NCBI GenBank assembly: GCA_022606425.2
Contig: JAHDVF020000494.1
Location: 186,001-250,000 of the forward strand
Reading direction: 5' to 3'
Source: Lepidostoma basale
Taxonomy: Eukaryota > Arthropoda > Insecta > Trichoptera > Lepidostomatidae
Length of the DNA: 64,000 bases
Made by a program: the position numbers and the translations under genes. This document shows positions 9,637-20,105 of the stretch, in pieces; positions within the stretch are counted from its first letter, which is position 1; the number at the start of each line of letters is the position of its first letter. The notes below the pieces were generated by a model. That model was not told the DNA's origin. It saw only the letters and a list, made by a program, of their open reading frames with translations, and searched no databases.

Positions 9637-9760
9637 GAGGACATCGGACGCTGTCTTCCTGGAAGACCACCAGATAGAGGGACAGTTGGACCTCATCATC
9701 TTAGGAGACATGATTTCGGAGTCACAGATTTTAAGATCTATTGAAAAAGAAGAAAATACA
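9637..9760 (+). mobile_element. LINE-E 3' fragment with internal deletion
   Basis: CGAAATAGAGGACATCG joins directly to GGAAGACCACCAGATAGAGG, skipping about 120 bp found in the copy at 10259-10895. It ends ATCTATTGAAAAAGAAG, as that copy does. Confidence 0.7.
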
Positions 9761-10258
9761 TTTCTATATGAATAAATATAAAAAAAATGCGATAAATTTA
9801 AGGTTGGTAGGTAGGCAGTATTTTTTTTAGTTTTTGCGCAAGTTTATTAAATATTTTAAGATTAACATAATTAAGTAAACTTCGTGTTGGTAACCAAATT
9901 TTATAGCAGTTTGCTTTTTTACCCACACAACGCTTTTTACCATCATCCAGAATCGGTCCTTAAATGTGTTAGCGCGCAGTACAAATTACGTGCTAAAATG
10001 ATAGCAATGGAGGATATCAAACGTGACATGTGCGAGATATTACGCAACCGGACGTTCTTAATAGCCAATGAACATATTATTAAATAATTCCTTTTTTATT
10101 TTGGTGCGTTATTATCGGACTTCCGGATTCAGCCAAGGCACACCCAGGGCTGTTGGGATGATGACGATAACGACTTGTACAATTGATACCCAGAATAAAT
10201 GAAGTACAATTTAACAATTATAAATAAGTATATGGCTATATCAATATATATAGTATGG
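9761..10258. other. Unassigned stretch
   Basis: A 67-codon open frame at 9884-10087 has no recognisable motif. No other features seen. Confidence 0.45.
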
Positions 10259-10895
10259 CTATATCAGTCAACAAAACAAAAAGTCTCACTATATCTAGGC
10301 AACCTACAAGATGTAAGCTGACTGTTGATGATACCTGTGGAGCAAGTAATGAGTTTCAGATATTTGGGAGTAGAGATCTGCAGCCAAAATGACCGTTATA
10401 CCCAAGTACGAGAACAATTCAGTAAAGCCTCTGCCGTGTCAGGATGCCTGAAGAATCTGGTCTGGAAGAACAAGCACATGCGTATCAACAGCAAGATCAG
10501 AATTTATAAAACATGCTTGCGACCTATCATGAAGTACGCTGTAGAGACGCAGACTGAATCAAGGGTCTACTAAGAAAATCGGAGATGAAGGTCCTAAGAT
10601 CAATTACTGGAAAAACTCTCCGAGATCGTGTCCGCAACGTAGACATAAGAAAAACTTGCGAAATAGAGGATATCGTTCAGTAGAGTAGATCCAGAAGAAG
10701 ATACTTGAGGGACCATATAGCCCGAAGCCCGAAGGTGACGGACTTGCATATACAGCCGCTTATGAAATCCCCTCCGGACACCGCCCACCTAGAAGACCGC
10801 CTAGGAGATGGAGGGACAGCTGGATCTCCTCATCCGACGAGATATGATTTCTGTGTCACAGATCGTCAGATCTATTAAAATAAGAAGAAGAAGGA
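10259..10895 (+). mobile_element. LINE-E ORF2 C-terminal copy
   Basis: Three-frame reading recovers the end of a reverse transcriptase and its downstream domain: NKTKS, VEQVMSFRYLGVEI, IYKTCLRP (10325-10573), then after a frameshift KVLRSITGKTLRDRVRN, and a basic end with CEIEDIV and PPTGR-like text, finishing in an AAGAAGAAG tail. This arrangement is common in insect LINE proteins. At least two frameshifts and several stops make it inactive. Confidence 0.82.
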
Positions 10896-12139
10896 AAAAT
10901 AAGTTTTCCCGTACTTGACCCTACCGTAAGTTTTACATGCATGTTAATTATGTGTATTTTGTTTCAATTTCTTTCAAGTTAACACGTATCTTTAAAAAAA
11001 TATTTATGGTAAGCACATCGTATGCGGGTTTTTCACAGGCTGGAAAATTGAGACCTTTATTAACACGCATCGTTGATTTTCAACAACACATTCAGTATAT
11101 AAAATGATTTCAAATACAATTATCACAGAAACAAAATATATGTAAAGGCTTTAGTATTCTTTTATTTAGCAAAAATACGCATATAAGTAGTATCGCAACG
11201 GACAAGTCTACAGCACGTTGAAGAACAAGATTTTGCAATGCGTATCAATTAAAATATACAGCACTGATAGATTGTTACGGTTCGTAGATTCTATATTTAT
11301 TTCTGGAATTTTTGGTATGTTTGTATATAAATACAATGTCTGAAACTTTGATAGAAAATGATACCTTCAGATAGAGATATACCCAAGATTACAGAGAAAT
11401 ATTTTAGTTCTTCTTCATATATTTTCGAGTTTCTCGTGATCTAGTTATATCAGGTTACTCAATTAAATGAGTTTTAACGTTTTGCACACACAATGTGTTG
11501 AAACATACGAAGTTGTTACTAAGAATACTCTCGGTTAAGACTTTCTTTGTCCAAATGGAAATGACGAATTCTGTAGTCGGCCTGGGCCCACCAAGATATT
11601 CTTCAAAGGACGCAAAACTGTTCCCGAGGGGCGGTATCCTGTAGTTTTGAATATATTTAGGAAACAAATTTACCCATCCGAAAGGGATGAATGCTTGACA
11701 ATAGCTTTTGTACGTAATTGCCTTATTTCGAATTCTTTTGCGGGCGCAAAACACATTTCTTTAGAACGCTCTCAGTGTTTCTTGGTTAAAATTGCTACGA
11801 TATATTTAAACTTTTTTCTCCCTTACGAACAAATGAAAACATTTTTATTATCATTCTATAACGCACCGAGGTATACTTTTTTCCAAGAAAATAATATTAA
11901 CAAGAATCTCCCGTACGTAATCTTATACATACATTCATTCGTTTATAGCCCAGGGGCGAGCGTTGCTTTATGATAACATTTTACGAAACCTTATATCAAA
12001 GAAAATATATTTCCACATATAGCATAGTTGCAAGAATCCAGTATCAGACCATGAAGCATAGTATGAATGGGTTGTAGATACACACCAAGGCATTCCTAAC
12101 TAGCAGACCTGATATTCTTAGTTAGATTTATATTATATC
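10896..12139. other. Unassigned stretch
   Basis: About 1.2 kb with no shared repeat seen. Two overlapping open frames of about 100 codons lie on opposite strands at 11455-11973; neither shows a domain. The patch 11565-11640 (GGCCTGGGCCCACCAAG, CCCGAGGGGCGG) is GC-richer. Host intergenic or intronic DNA is likely. Confidence 0.4.
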
Positions 12140-12240
12140 TTCTTCTTTCTGTGTCCTCTCAGGTCTCCCTAACGTTGACTATCACCCTTGAGTAGGCCTC
12201 ATTGTGATGACCTGGGGAAAAATATCCAGAGTGGTATCTC
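12140..12240 (-). mobile_element. LINE-F 3' end fragment
   Basis: CTTCTTCTTTCTGTGTCC, CAGGTCTCCCTAACGTTGAC and CACCCTTGAGTAGGCCTC match LINE-F at 37985-38055 almost base for base. Truncated abruptly. Confidence 0.7.
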
Positions 12241-12550
12241 CTTGCCTTCTCTGGAGGATTTTCTGTCGGGGTTACCTTCCCTCAGCTAGGTGTATCCAGT
12301 TTTATGGCGCTGGAAGCTCGCCATTCGTCCTCTCTCTATCTGCTATGGTACTAAGTAACATGTGCCACATTGCCCGGGGTTCGCAGGGTCTTTAAAAATA
12401 CCTCTCGTGGACGCTAGAGAGTTGGACTTGGTAGTAGTGTTGCTGTTGTAAATGCAACATGGAGCTTTACGACATTTTGTAGAGGCATATCTTCCAGCAA
12501 AACATACCCCATCGTAGCCCTACTACCCTTTTGAACTCCGAATTGTACGT
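12241..12550. repeat. Probable unclassified retroelement fragment
   Basis: Moderately GC-rich block directly joined to a LINE-F end (TTCCCTCAGCTAGGTGTATC, GACGCTAGAGAGTTGGACTT). The composition and junction suggest another repeat, but no second copy is present here to define it. Confidence 0.35.
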
Positions 12551-12894
12551 ATTACTATTATTAAGTATTACTAATATATTCGCCATCATTTTATGTTATG
12601 GATTCACATTTGAAAACATTGTATTTTCACAACATTTAATATTATAAAATAAATGAATAAATATTATAAATAATAATATTATAAAAAAAATAAATGACAT
12701 ATTATTAACATGTGAATACATTGAACTCCATGACCAATTTTTGGCATGTTTCCATTCCAGTACAATCTCAATTTAATAACAATTACTCCTACCTTTAGAC
12801 TTAACTCCGCCCCTTTCATTTTAGTATGTAGGTTACGATTTTGTGTACTTTTATAGGTATATTTGTACACTGAAGATTGATATGTAACATGCGG

Positions 12895-13090
12895 AACAAA
12901 ATGAATACGAATGAAAACGTCTGTTTTCTAAAAGTTTAATTAAGGTTTATGGGAACGACATGTGTCGCCTTTCTAAGGCATTATTAAATGTCGACTCACA
13001 TTTGACAATGCCTTAGAAATGCGAAATATGTCATTCCGATAAACTGTAATAAATATTCTAGAAAACAGACGTTTTCATCTGTTTTAATTT
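12895..13090. repeat. P-family foldback with motif in both arms
   Basis: Arms begin GAATGAAAACGTCTGTTTTC and end with the reverse complement AAAACAGACGTTTTCATC. Each arm carries an outward-facing hairpin (GCCTT / AAGGC type) followed by GAAA or GACA and a CATG- or TATG-centred palindrome with TC. Length about 195 bp, non-coding. Confidence 0.75.
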
Positions 13091-13930
13091 ATAAATATGA
13101 AGTTTTATACCATTGTTCCAAAAACAATAATGCGGAACGTGTTTATGAAGAGTGTTATAAAGTGTAGTGAACATATTGAGTTTTATGTTGGTCAAAAGAT
13201 ATTTATATTATATATAATGTACAAAGTCTTCGGTGATTGAATTAATAATTAATACAATGCTGTTTTAGATAGATAAATCGCACTTGTATAGATGAGTAAA
13301 TAATAAATAACACCAGAAAACGATTGTTGAGGCAGACTGTAAAAACGGATTATGAAGACACATTTAAAAATAAATTACTACAATCGTTCCAAGGGATTCC
13401 ATCTACCACTCTGTCTTCATACAAGCTTATTTTAAGTAATTGAATTCAAACAATTGAATCTATTACAAATGTGTTTTTATTTTCTTTTCTTAAATGCCTT
13501 CGAGAACCAATATGATGTTTGCTCTTATGTATTTTTTTCTTGAAATTTAAGGTTTCCACCTCCTCATCTCACACCCTCATTACTCTCAAACAAACCCTTC
13601 CAGAAATCCAGCGTTTACTTAAGCTTAAGAATTTCTATCCTTTTGTTTTACGGAAAATAAAAAAATCTTTGTTATGGCTTGGTACAATTCGGGCGAAATT
13701 TTCCCTCTTTGTTTTCAATGAGTATTCTTTTTCGCAGTCAACACGGAGATGACGAAGTAACGTTAAAACAAATGTAAAAATCTTGTGAAAGTGTTATTCA
13801 AAGAGATTTCTTTTCCTCTTATATTTTTGTTCTTCTAGGGCTTACCTTCGTATAGGTGACTATGATTTTGTTGACAACGAAACGAGGCGAATCACGCTGT
13901 GTGAGTGAATGTACCTAGATGTAGGCACTA
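13091..13930. other. Unassigned stretch
   Basis: AT-rich, with a 77-codon frame at 13519-13752 of low-complexity composition. No repeats shared with the rest of the window were noticed. Confidence 0.45.
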
Positions 13931-13932
13931 GA

Positions 13933-14425
13933 GCAGTGGTCGCAATCTGCGGCACTTGAGCCAAATGCGCCTCTTAGCGTACGTCTCTTCCCCGAATCAC
14001 GTGTTAATAACATTTTAAATATATTTTTTCTATACTACACATCGTTTAAACCCAATTAATGCATATTTTTTTTTGATATATTATATTGATTCTCTTGACA
14101 TGTGATAGGTAGCTTATCTATCGTCCTTTTATTCGCACTTGAATTCACCACTTCCACGTGACAGTCATAGCTCTTGCCACACTGTCACGAAAGTGTAGCA
14201 TTAATTTTTTTATTCGAATTACCTTTATTGTTACATTTGTTAATGTTTTTTTTTTTGTTACAGGTAAGGATAATACATTTTACGGTGATTTCTCAGTAAG
14301 CGCAGTTCATCAACGGTATGCTAAAAATATTTGTTTTGTACTATTTTATGTTATGGATAGTTTTTAATTTCATAACAATAATTTTGCAATGAAAGTGAAA
14401 ATGGACGATCACGCTGGAGTCTGGT
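13933..14425. mobile_element. Possible hAT-type MITE remnant
   Basis: The left edge CAGTGGTCGCAATCTGCGGC resembles hAT/Buster-type ends. The right edge, reversed, reads AGTGGTTGGAACCAGAC. The two ends match imperfectly and no 8-bp duplication is clear. A SINE1 fragment lies inside. Confidence 0.35.
14098..14190 (-). mobile_element. SINE1 fragment
   Basis: GACATGTGATAGGTAGCTTA and the following GAATTCACC...CACGTGACAG match the SINE1 centre, with internal rearrangement. No intact A or B box. Confidence 0.55.
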
Positions 14426-14589
14426 TCCAACCACTATCAATCAATAAATCAATCAATCAAATTAGTTTATTTTCAAAAAGGGTATTACTCACAAAATTAA
14501 AGTTTAACGCATATATTGAGTAGGTAAATATAATAAAATATAATAGTTAGTTAGTTAGTTAGGTAAAATATAATATATTGTATATTGTT

Positions 14590-14813
14590 AACGATGTAAA
14601 TGGAACTAGAAATAGGGGAAGACTAAGGAAAACGTGGCACGATCAAAAAATGAAATATTAAATGTCGGCCACGTGTTGAGTCAGAGAAATCGCGCGTGCA
14701 TGACACGATGTATGAATGTTGAGGAAGCGAGAGAAATATGTCAGGAATGGAAAGTGGCAGTCTAATCTTTGTGCCTACCCCTTCGGGTAGACGGCGTGAT
14801 AGCAAGTTAGTTT
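14590..14813 (+). mobile_element. LINE-A 3' fragment
   Basis: Starts at the codons for VNDVNGTRN and runs to the GACGGCGTGAT module. Small deletions break the frame (for example ATCAAAAAATGAAATATT). Preceded by a separate run of GTTAG repeats at 14543-14562, possibly the tail of a lost copy. Confidence 0.78.
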
Positions 14814-14819
14814 TGTATA

Positions 14820-15030
14820 TTGTATTATATAATATTATACCAGAAATGCACGAGAGATGGTTCGACATTAGGAAGACTGTCTTCTGAAGATTGTCTTCTG
14901 AACGTATTTTCACTAATATGAGAGATGGTGATCTCTGAGGAGATCGTGTTCAGCATACTGATTGCTCTTCCTACCGGTGTCACCAGAGCCAGGTTGGTTC
15001 TAGCGGCCGCTATGTAAAACAAGCTATGCT
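14820..15030 (-). mobile_element. LINE-K 3' fragment (jockey-like C-terminus)
   Basis: The minus-strand frame at 14825-15022 reads AARTNLALVTPVGRAISMLN followed by a FRRQ block. This is the ARTN...PVGRA...LN pattern that closes many jockey-type ORF2 proteins. The GATTT tail seen in other K copies is missing. Confidence 0.7.
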
Positions 15031-15045
15031 GTCACTGTCGCTTAC

Positions 15046-15108
15046 GGTGTGTGGCGGTCCATTATTTCTGTCTAACCTTTCTGGGAGACGGCGTTATGGT
15101 TAGTTATT
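15046..15108 (+). mobile_element. LINE-A 3' tail remnant
   Basis: Only the last 60 bp persist: GTGTGGCGGTCCATTATTTC, GGGAGACGGCGTTATGG, TTAGTTA. It faces the minus-strand LINE-A copy that follows, tail to tail. Confidence 0.65.
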
Positions 15109-15132
15109 TTTAAAGTTATTACTAGAACACCA

Positions 15133-15500
15133 ACTAATTAACTAACCATCACGCCGTTTCCGCGGAGGGGTAGGGAGACAATGGAACGCCACATTGTATT
15201 ACCCTGATATAACTCTCGCGACTCTTTTATATTCACACATCGTTACATACACGCTCGTCGATTGTTCCTACTTCGAACATGGCCGCCTTTCAATAATTGA
15301 TTAATTTGGTCATGCCATCTTTTCTTTGGTCTTCCACTGCATTTCTTTCCACTCACACTGCTTTTATACAACATTTTAACGATTCTTCTATCGTCCATTC
15401 ATTCCATATATCCAAACCATCTCAGGGATCCTTACTAATTTTACTTATGATGCAATCATCTGCCTTAAATGTCTTCCTTATTTCGTCGTTCGGTATTCTA
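15133..15500 (-). mobile_element. LINE-A degenerate copy
   Basis: Begins AACTAACCATCACGCCG. LINE-A landmarks follow in order with many substitutions (CATGGCCGCCTTTCAATAAT, TTTTCTTTGGTCTTCCACTG, CATATATCCAAACCATCTC). Related in sequence to the older subfamily at 62090-62720. Confidence 0.72.
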
Positions 15501-15593
15501 TAATATATCGTTAGTTAGCTAGATTCTATGATATATTGTAAGTTAACCGTTCTTCTCCCGTCAATTCGTTGCGTAAATAAAAAATAATAATCT

Positions 15594-15855
15594 TCTTCTT
15601 CTTCTTTTTCGATGGCCCTACAGCCCATATCGAGCCTTAGCCCCCAGTATTCTTCGCCTCCAATTCCTCCTGTCCTCCGCTTCGACCCTCCAATCTGACA
15701 CTCTTAACAATTTCGCCCCATCTCTCTCAACTTCATCCTCCCATCCGCAGCCTTGGTCGTCCAATTGGTTTTCTACCACCTGGGTGCTACTCCAGCAATC
15801 TTTTTGGGGTTCGCAATGACGGCATCCTCTGCACGTGACCGGCCCATCTCAGTCT
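15594..15855 (-). mobile_element. LINE-I 3' fragment
   Basis: Minus-strand reading gives RLRWAGHVQRMPSLRTPKRL, then PIGRPRLRMGG and an (AAG)n tail. One or two stops interrupt it. The WAGHVxRM and GRPR motifs place it among LINE ORF2 tails. Confidence 0.75.
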
Positions 15856-15859
15856 AGAA

Positions 15860-16414
15860 TAATAATAATAAAAACTAATATTTTTATGGATGTTTCAATA
15901 ACGAATATAAAATATATGTATACATAAAACTTATGAGCGAAATCACAAAGAGCTTTCAGAGAAATAAAATGTTTAATTTCAGGTAGTATATTTCGTACGT
16001 GTTCCGCTAGAGTGAATTTCTACGCGAATTCTGTCTGAATAGCATTTTGTACATCTCGCAGAGGAGAGATGGCTTGTCCCGATTTGCATATCACGAGTGC
16101 AAGGACGTTTTCATATTGCAATATGCATTATAGCTCTCTTCTGTGCACCTGAACTGCGGGGGAGGCACTTAGAATATGCAAACCTGTATTACGGCCCACC
16201 CGCTTGTATGATGGGGCTGTTCGTACATCTTTACAGTCTGCTGCATTCACATTAAAACAAGCCTAGTTAGTAGTACATGGCACAAATATTTTATGATTAT
16301 ATTCTACTATTGAACAATTTCTTTTAATTTCCTCTATAATTACTACTACTTTGTTGCGGATTCATAATTGAACAATATTTTTTACTCTGTACAAAAAACA
16401 CATTTTTGGAAATA
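15860..16414. promoter_or_regulatory. Low-copy stretch with three octamer-like motifs
   Basis: Between 16082 and 16183 there is one exact ATTTGCAT (16082-16089) and two related sites (ATATGCATTA at 16121, ATATGCAAAC at 16174). These resemble POU-homeodomain sites. The surrounding 16000-16240 is less AT-rich than its flanks and is not repeated here. Regulatory function is only inferred. Confidence 0.3.
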
Positions 16415-16975
16415 CTTCTTCTTCTTCTTCCTCAGTTTATTCCCGTCCACTCCTGGACAAAGGCCTCCTCCGTTCGCTTCCATGTCACATTGTCCTTTGC
16501 AGACTGCATCCAGGTTATTCCCACGTGTCTGTTCAAATCATCCTTCCACCGTAGTTGCGGTCGCCCTGCACCTCTCTTTGCCGTCCACGGTCTCCAAGTC
16601 AGCAGTCTTCTTGTCCATTTTTCATCTGAGCTTCTGGCTACGTGACCTGCCCATTGCCATTTTAGAGTCACCACCCAGTGGATGATGTCAGTGACCTTTG
16701 TTTTTTCTCTCACCGTATCGTTTTTGACTCTGTCTCTTAGGCTTATTCCTAATATGGCTCTTTCCATGGCTCTTTGGGTCACTCGTAGTTTATCGGCACT
16801 TCGTTTGGACAATGTAACAGTTTCAAGACCATAAGTACCAACTGGTAAAATGCAGGCTTCATAGACTTTTCGTTTCAGGTTGATCGGTATTTTCCGTTTT
16901 TTAAAGATGTAACTCATGTTTTCGAAAGCTGCCCAGCTTAGTCAAATACTTCTTTTTAGCTCTGCGGTTTAGGTA
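16415..16975 (-). mobile_element. LINE-B copy
   Basis: 3' end of a LINE with a (GAA)n tail at the left edge (CTTCTTCTTCTTCC as read on plus). The coding part extends to KKKYLTKLGSFENMSYIF before degenerating. A shorter copy lies at 36228-36622. Confidence 0.85.
16432..16917 (-). CDS. LINE-B ORF2 C-terminal fragment
   Basis: The 161-codon frame covers the end of the reverse transcriptase thumb and the downstream region. Near the start is LKRKVYEACILPVGTYGLET, then TQRAMERAILGISLRDRV around residue 48-65, WQWAGHVARSSD around 88-99, WRPWTAKRGAGRPQLRWKDD around 107-126, and a tryptophan-rich end. The catalytic YxDD region lies upstream and is absent. The start codon is internal. Confidence 0.82.
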   Translation of the reverse strand: MSYIFKKRKIPINLKRKVYEACILPVGTYGLETVTLSKRSADKLRVTQRAMERAILGISLRDRVKNDTVREKTKVTDIIHWVVTLKWQWAGHVARSSDEKWTRRLLTWRPWTAKRGAGRPQLRWKDDLNRHVGITWMQSAKDNVTWKRTEEAFVQEWTGIN

Positions 16976-17139
16976 TCCCGGCCCATTCCAAGGAGTTTGA
17001 CATCATTGTTCAAGAAACAATAAACAGTGTTAATTCATAAAGAAAATTGTTATTATGGAATAGCACAGTGTTAACCCTTAAATTTGTCATCCAATGAATA
17101 TTTATTGTTTTCGTACCGACATTGATCTATTACGGCTCT

Positions 17140-17212
17140 CCATAGAACTATAACTATAATTGTCGTTTGTTATATCTTTTGAGAAAATAAATTGATTTGA
17201 TTTGATTTGAGA
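17140..17212 (+). mobile_element. LINE-K tail-only fragment
   Basis: TTTTGAGAAAATAAATTGAT followed by TTGATTTGATTTGA equals the 3' end of LINE-K at 28985-29325. No coding part is retained. Confidence 0.65.
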
Positions 17213-17510
17213 ACTGCCTAAAAAGGAATAAAAGTAGACTAAACGAGATGAAAAAGAGATCTCTTGGCGAATGAGTGATAAATATTTATATGATGGAACG
17301 CCAAATTCAGATGTAATAAGTGAAAATGAAAGCGTTATGGACTAAATAAAAGTTATATATTGGAAATAATTAATGGAAAAAATGGTGGAGAAATTATCGG
17401 TTTACAATGTGAATGGAACATAAAATAGAGGTATACCAATACAATATTAAATATCAGTCACTCAAAGTGTTGGGGAAATACACGTGCATGCATGACATTA
17501 CTCGTCATAA
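17213..17510 (+). mobile_element. LINE-A highly degenerate copy
   Basis: AAAAAGGAATAAAAGTAGAC, AGAGATCTCTTGGCGAATGA and GGAGAAATTATCGGTTTACA align with LINE-A in order; no tail. It abuts the LINE-K tail exactly. Confidence 0.55.
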
Positions 17511-17825
17511 TTAAATTAATTCTCAATTAGTGTACTACAACTAATGTTTTGCATTTCCTGAAATCTTGGGTATGTCTGTGCCTCTTGATATACTTGACTG
17601 ACGTTTTGGAGATGATAGCAGATTCCATCTACATGGGATATTTAATTTTACCGACCGTTACAATGTACACACATACGTTTTGCAGTTAACTGTACATTTC
17701 AAAACGCAACCTTGATTTTCTTGTGATCTTACTTGTTGCTTTTTCTACAATATATTCTCTTAATTGTTTTCTTTTAAATAGGTACATAACGTATTGATGT
17801 TGGTGATTGAAATTTCTTGGTAGAA
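17511..17825. other. Unassigned stretch
   Basis: AT-rich, no shared repeat or coding noticed. Confidence 0.45.
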
Positions 17826-17836
17826 GTTCATTGCAA

Positions 17837-18012
17837 ATAATGAAAATAAAAAAAAAAATTAAGAATTTTTCTATGTTTATTTTTAGTGTAAAATCTAAAA
17901 CCAGAAGATGGCAGCGAGCTGCCGAAACCGGTCGAAGACGAAAATCAATAAGTAGATTTTACACTAAAAATAAACAGAAAAATTCTTAATTTTATTTTTT
18001 TTATTTTCATTA
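17837..18012. repeat. Foldback element, about 60-bp arms, hammerhead-like loop
   Basis: The left arm 17837-17896 and right arm 17952-18012 are almost perfectly complementary (for example TTTTTAGTGTAAAATCT against AGATTTTACACTAAAAA). The 55-nt loop reads CCAGAAGATGGCAGC, then GAGCTGCCGAAACCGGTCG. The hairpin GGCAGC/GCTGCC is followed by GAAA and the palindrome ACCGGT. Decayed relatives occur near 34690-34760 and 63721-63766. Confidence 0.85.
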
Positions 18013-18184
18013 TTTACATAACGTATATTTATATAAAACCCTGGTATACAGATCTACACGTACTTATGCGTATAAAATTTTAACTATCCATGACGTGAAT
18101 ATTATTTTGCATAGAAAAATTTAATTAAACAAAGTAACCTAAAACAGATGCGCTTAAGAGATAATGCATGGATAATTAATAGGA

Positions 18185-18360
18185 ATAAAAACGTGTATTT
18201 TTAAGGAGTTTTATTATATTTTAAGGGAACACATTTCGCCTTGTTAAGGCATTATTAAATTTGATTATGCTCTAACAAAACAAAACATGTCATTCACATA
18301 AAGTATAATAAAACTTCTGGAAAATATATGATTTTATCGGTATTAATTGATTAATATGTA
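18185..18360. repeat. P-family foldback
   Basis: Arms TTTTATTATATTTTAAGGGAAC and the opposing CATAAAGTATAATAAAAC enclose CGCCTTGTTAAGGCATTATT and CAAAACATGTCATTC. Decayed relative of 12895-13090. Confidence 0.6.
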
Positions 18361-18420
18361 GTTGAACATCATTTCTTCTATATACGCCATACTTTATGTG
18401 AATGAATCATAATATTTGTT

Positions 18421-18784
18421 ATAACAAAAGCATAAAAGTTCCAAAATAAATCTTTATAACATCTGTCAGGTCATGTAAACAACAACAATTTTATAATATT
18501 ATATTTATATAAATATGTATCTTTAAGGAAGAAGGAATGTTCGTCCGAAACGTGTTGTAAATACATAGTGTATAAAAAAGAAAAATAGAAATTTAACATC
18601 ATTGTTTAAACAATAATAAATAATGCAAACCTGGCCTACCCTAATTAGCTGTGCTTATAATTTTGACGAGTAAATCAAAAATGTCCTATGTATTGTCAAT
18701 TAACTAGAACATTGAAGAACATTTTTTATTTAATAATTTGTTTAAAATAAGTTACGTCTTCTTGAGTATTCAATTCTAGAACAT
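18421..18784. other. Unassigned stretch with one motif fragment
   Basis: Contains AAGAAGGAATGTTCG and TCCGAAACGTG at 18530-18556, resembling the loop motif at 1402-1435. Otherwise AT-rich with nothing recognisable. Confidence 0.4.
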
Positions 18785-19415
18785 TAATATTGTTTCTATT
18801 CCATCATAAAGTAATCAATTTAACAATTTGTAGTCGGCTAACTAAAATGTATTTATGGTATGAAGTTATTATATCCACGGTAAATGTATCGTTAGAGCTA
18901 GTATGCAAATTAATAGTACTATTTAATTACCCACGAAACGATAGTACAATAAACCGCCGCGCTGTCTACGCCAGAATAAGCTACGCCGCCCGTCGCTACG
19001 CTACAGCGCCGGTCGAAGATGGTATGTATTGCTCTACGGTAAGCTCGTCTACTCAGCTTCGTACACCCGTATTCCAGCGTTTAATCAACTTTGGAATGAA
19101 CGCTGTCAAATATTTAACGAATCGTTAAAAAAATTATATCATTCTGCATGCTTCATTTAATGATTCTGCATGATTTTTCAATGGTTATGCCTGTGGGTAG
19201 GGCAATCAGGAGGTAGGGCAATCGGGAGTAAGGAGTTGCCTCAGGGATGCAATATCAATGTTGTGATTGTTATCTCTGATACCGTTGTATTTATGTATTT
19301 TGTTATTTTTTTTAACGTTATTTTGAAAATATGTGTATCTAATTATGTAATTTTGAGGTTGCAGACGACTTGGACGCATCTGTAATGCTTGTTATCTCTA
19401 TAAATAAATAAATGA
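18785..19415 (+). mobile_element. LINE-L 3' fragment (tentative)
   Basis: The 112-codon frame 18790-19128 ends STQLRTPVFQRLINFG, compatible with the C-terminus of a jockey-like ORF2 (RT...P..R..N pattern). About 290 bp of 3' UTR leads to an AAATAAATAAATG tail. Only one copy in the window, so the assignment is modest. Confidence 0.42.
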
Positions 19416-19544
19416 AATAAAAAAATAATAATACAAGATTTTCTTTGTGTAATATTTGAAATGATTGCTTCGATCTAACACCCCCGGAATAAAAAAAATG
19501 GACCTTATTAAAATGTATTAGAAATTTTATTAATTTTTCTCGAT

Positions 19545-20105
19545 CAGGCGTTTACATATTCGACTACCATATTCTGTTTAAAAAACTAAACAATTTACAT
19601 TTTCGTCTCTATTGAGATACAATAAATCATTAAAAATTATTAATCCGCAATGGGTAAAACCCAGTATTTGTCTACAAGTATTTGTATACATTCAAAAAAC
19701 AAATTGTATAAAAAACTGGTCCAAGTTAAAAGCATAAGAAATTGGAGATTGGATCTCCAGCCGTTGTCTAGCAGTGTGATAATTGCGTTAGCCTTTCACA
19801 TTGCATTAATAAAGATTTTCTGCGTAATGCTTACAAATAATCTTAATATATGGCGCTAGTGTAGATTGACCAAAAAAATGTGAAGTGTTTTAACGTAGTA
19901 GCATATATACAAGTTCCGAAAATTTGTCAGGCGTGGTGGTCGTAAGAAGGGCGAAATGGGGAATGTTGTTATCATAAAGTGATCGCTTAATCCAACCAAT
20001 GACAGGTCATAAGTTCTGTAAACGCCTCGACTACCATATTCTGTTTTAAAAAAAAACAATTTACATCTTCGTCTCTATTGAGATACAATTAATCCTTTAA
20101 AAATG
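19545..20105 (+). repeat. J-family repeat with a second partial unit in tandem
   Basis: A partial J end (19545-19635, ending TTGAGATACAATAAATC) is joined head to tail to a complete J unit starting ATCCGCAATGGGTAAAAC and ending TTGAGATACAATTAATCC at about 20097. The minus strand of the complete unit keeps the recurrent small frame (19856-20059). Confidence 0.8.

Noticed and set aside
11455..11973. Pair of overlapping roughly 100-codon frames on opposite strands
   Set aside because: No domain, no shared conservation in the window, and composition typical of chance frames.
14250..14275. Splice acceptor next to a donor (TTACAGGTAAGG)
   Set aside because: A zero-length exon, lying inside a decayed MITE region. 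Likely chance.
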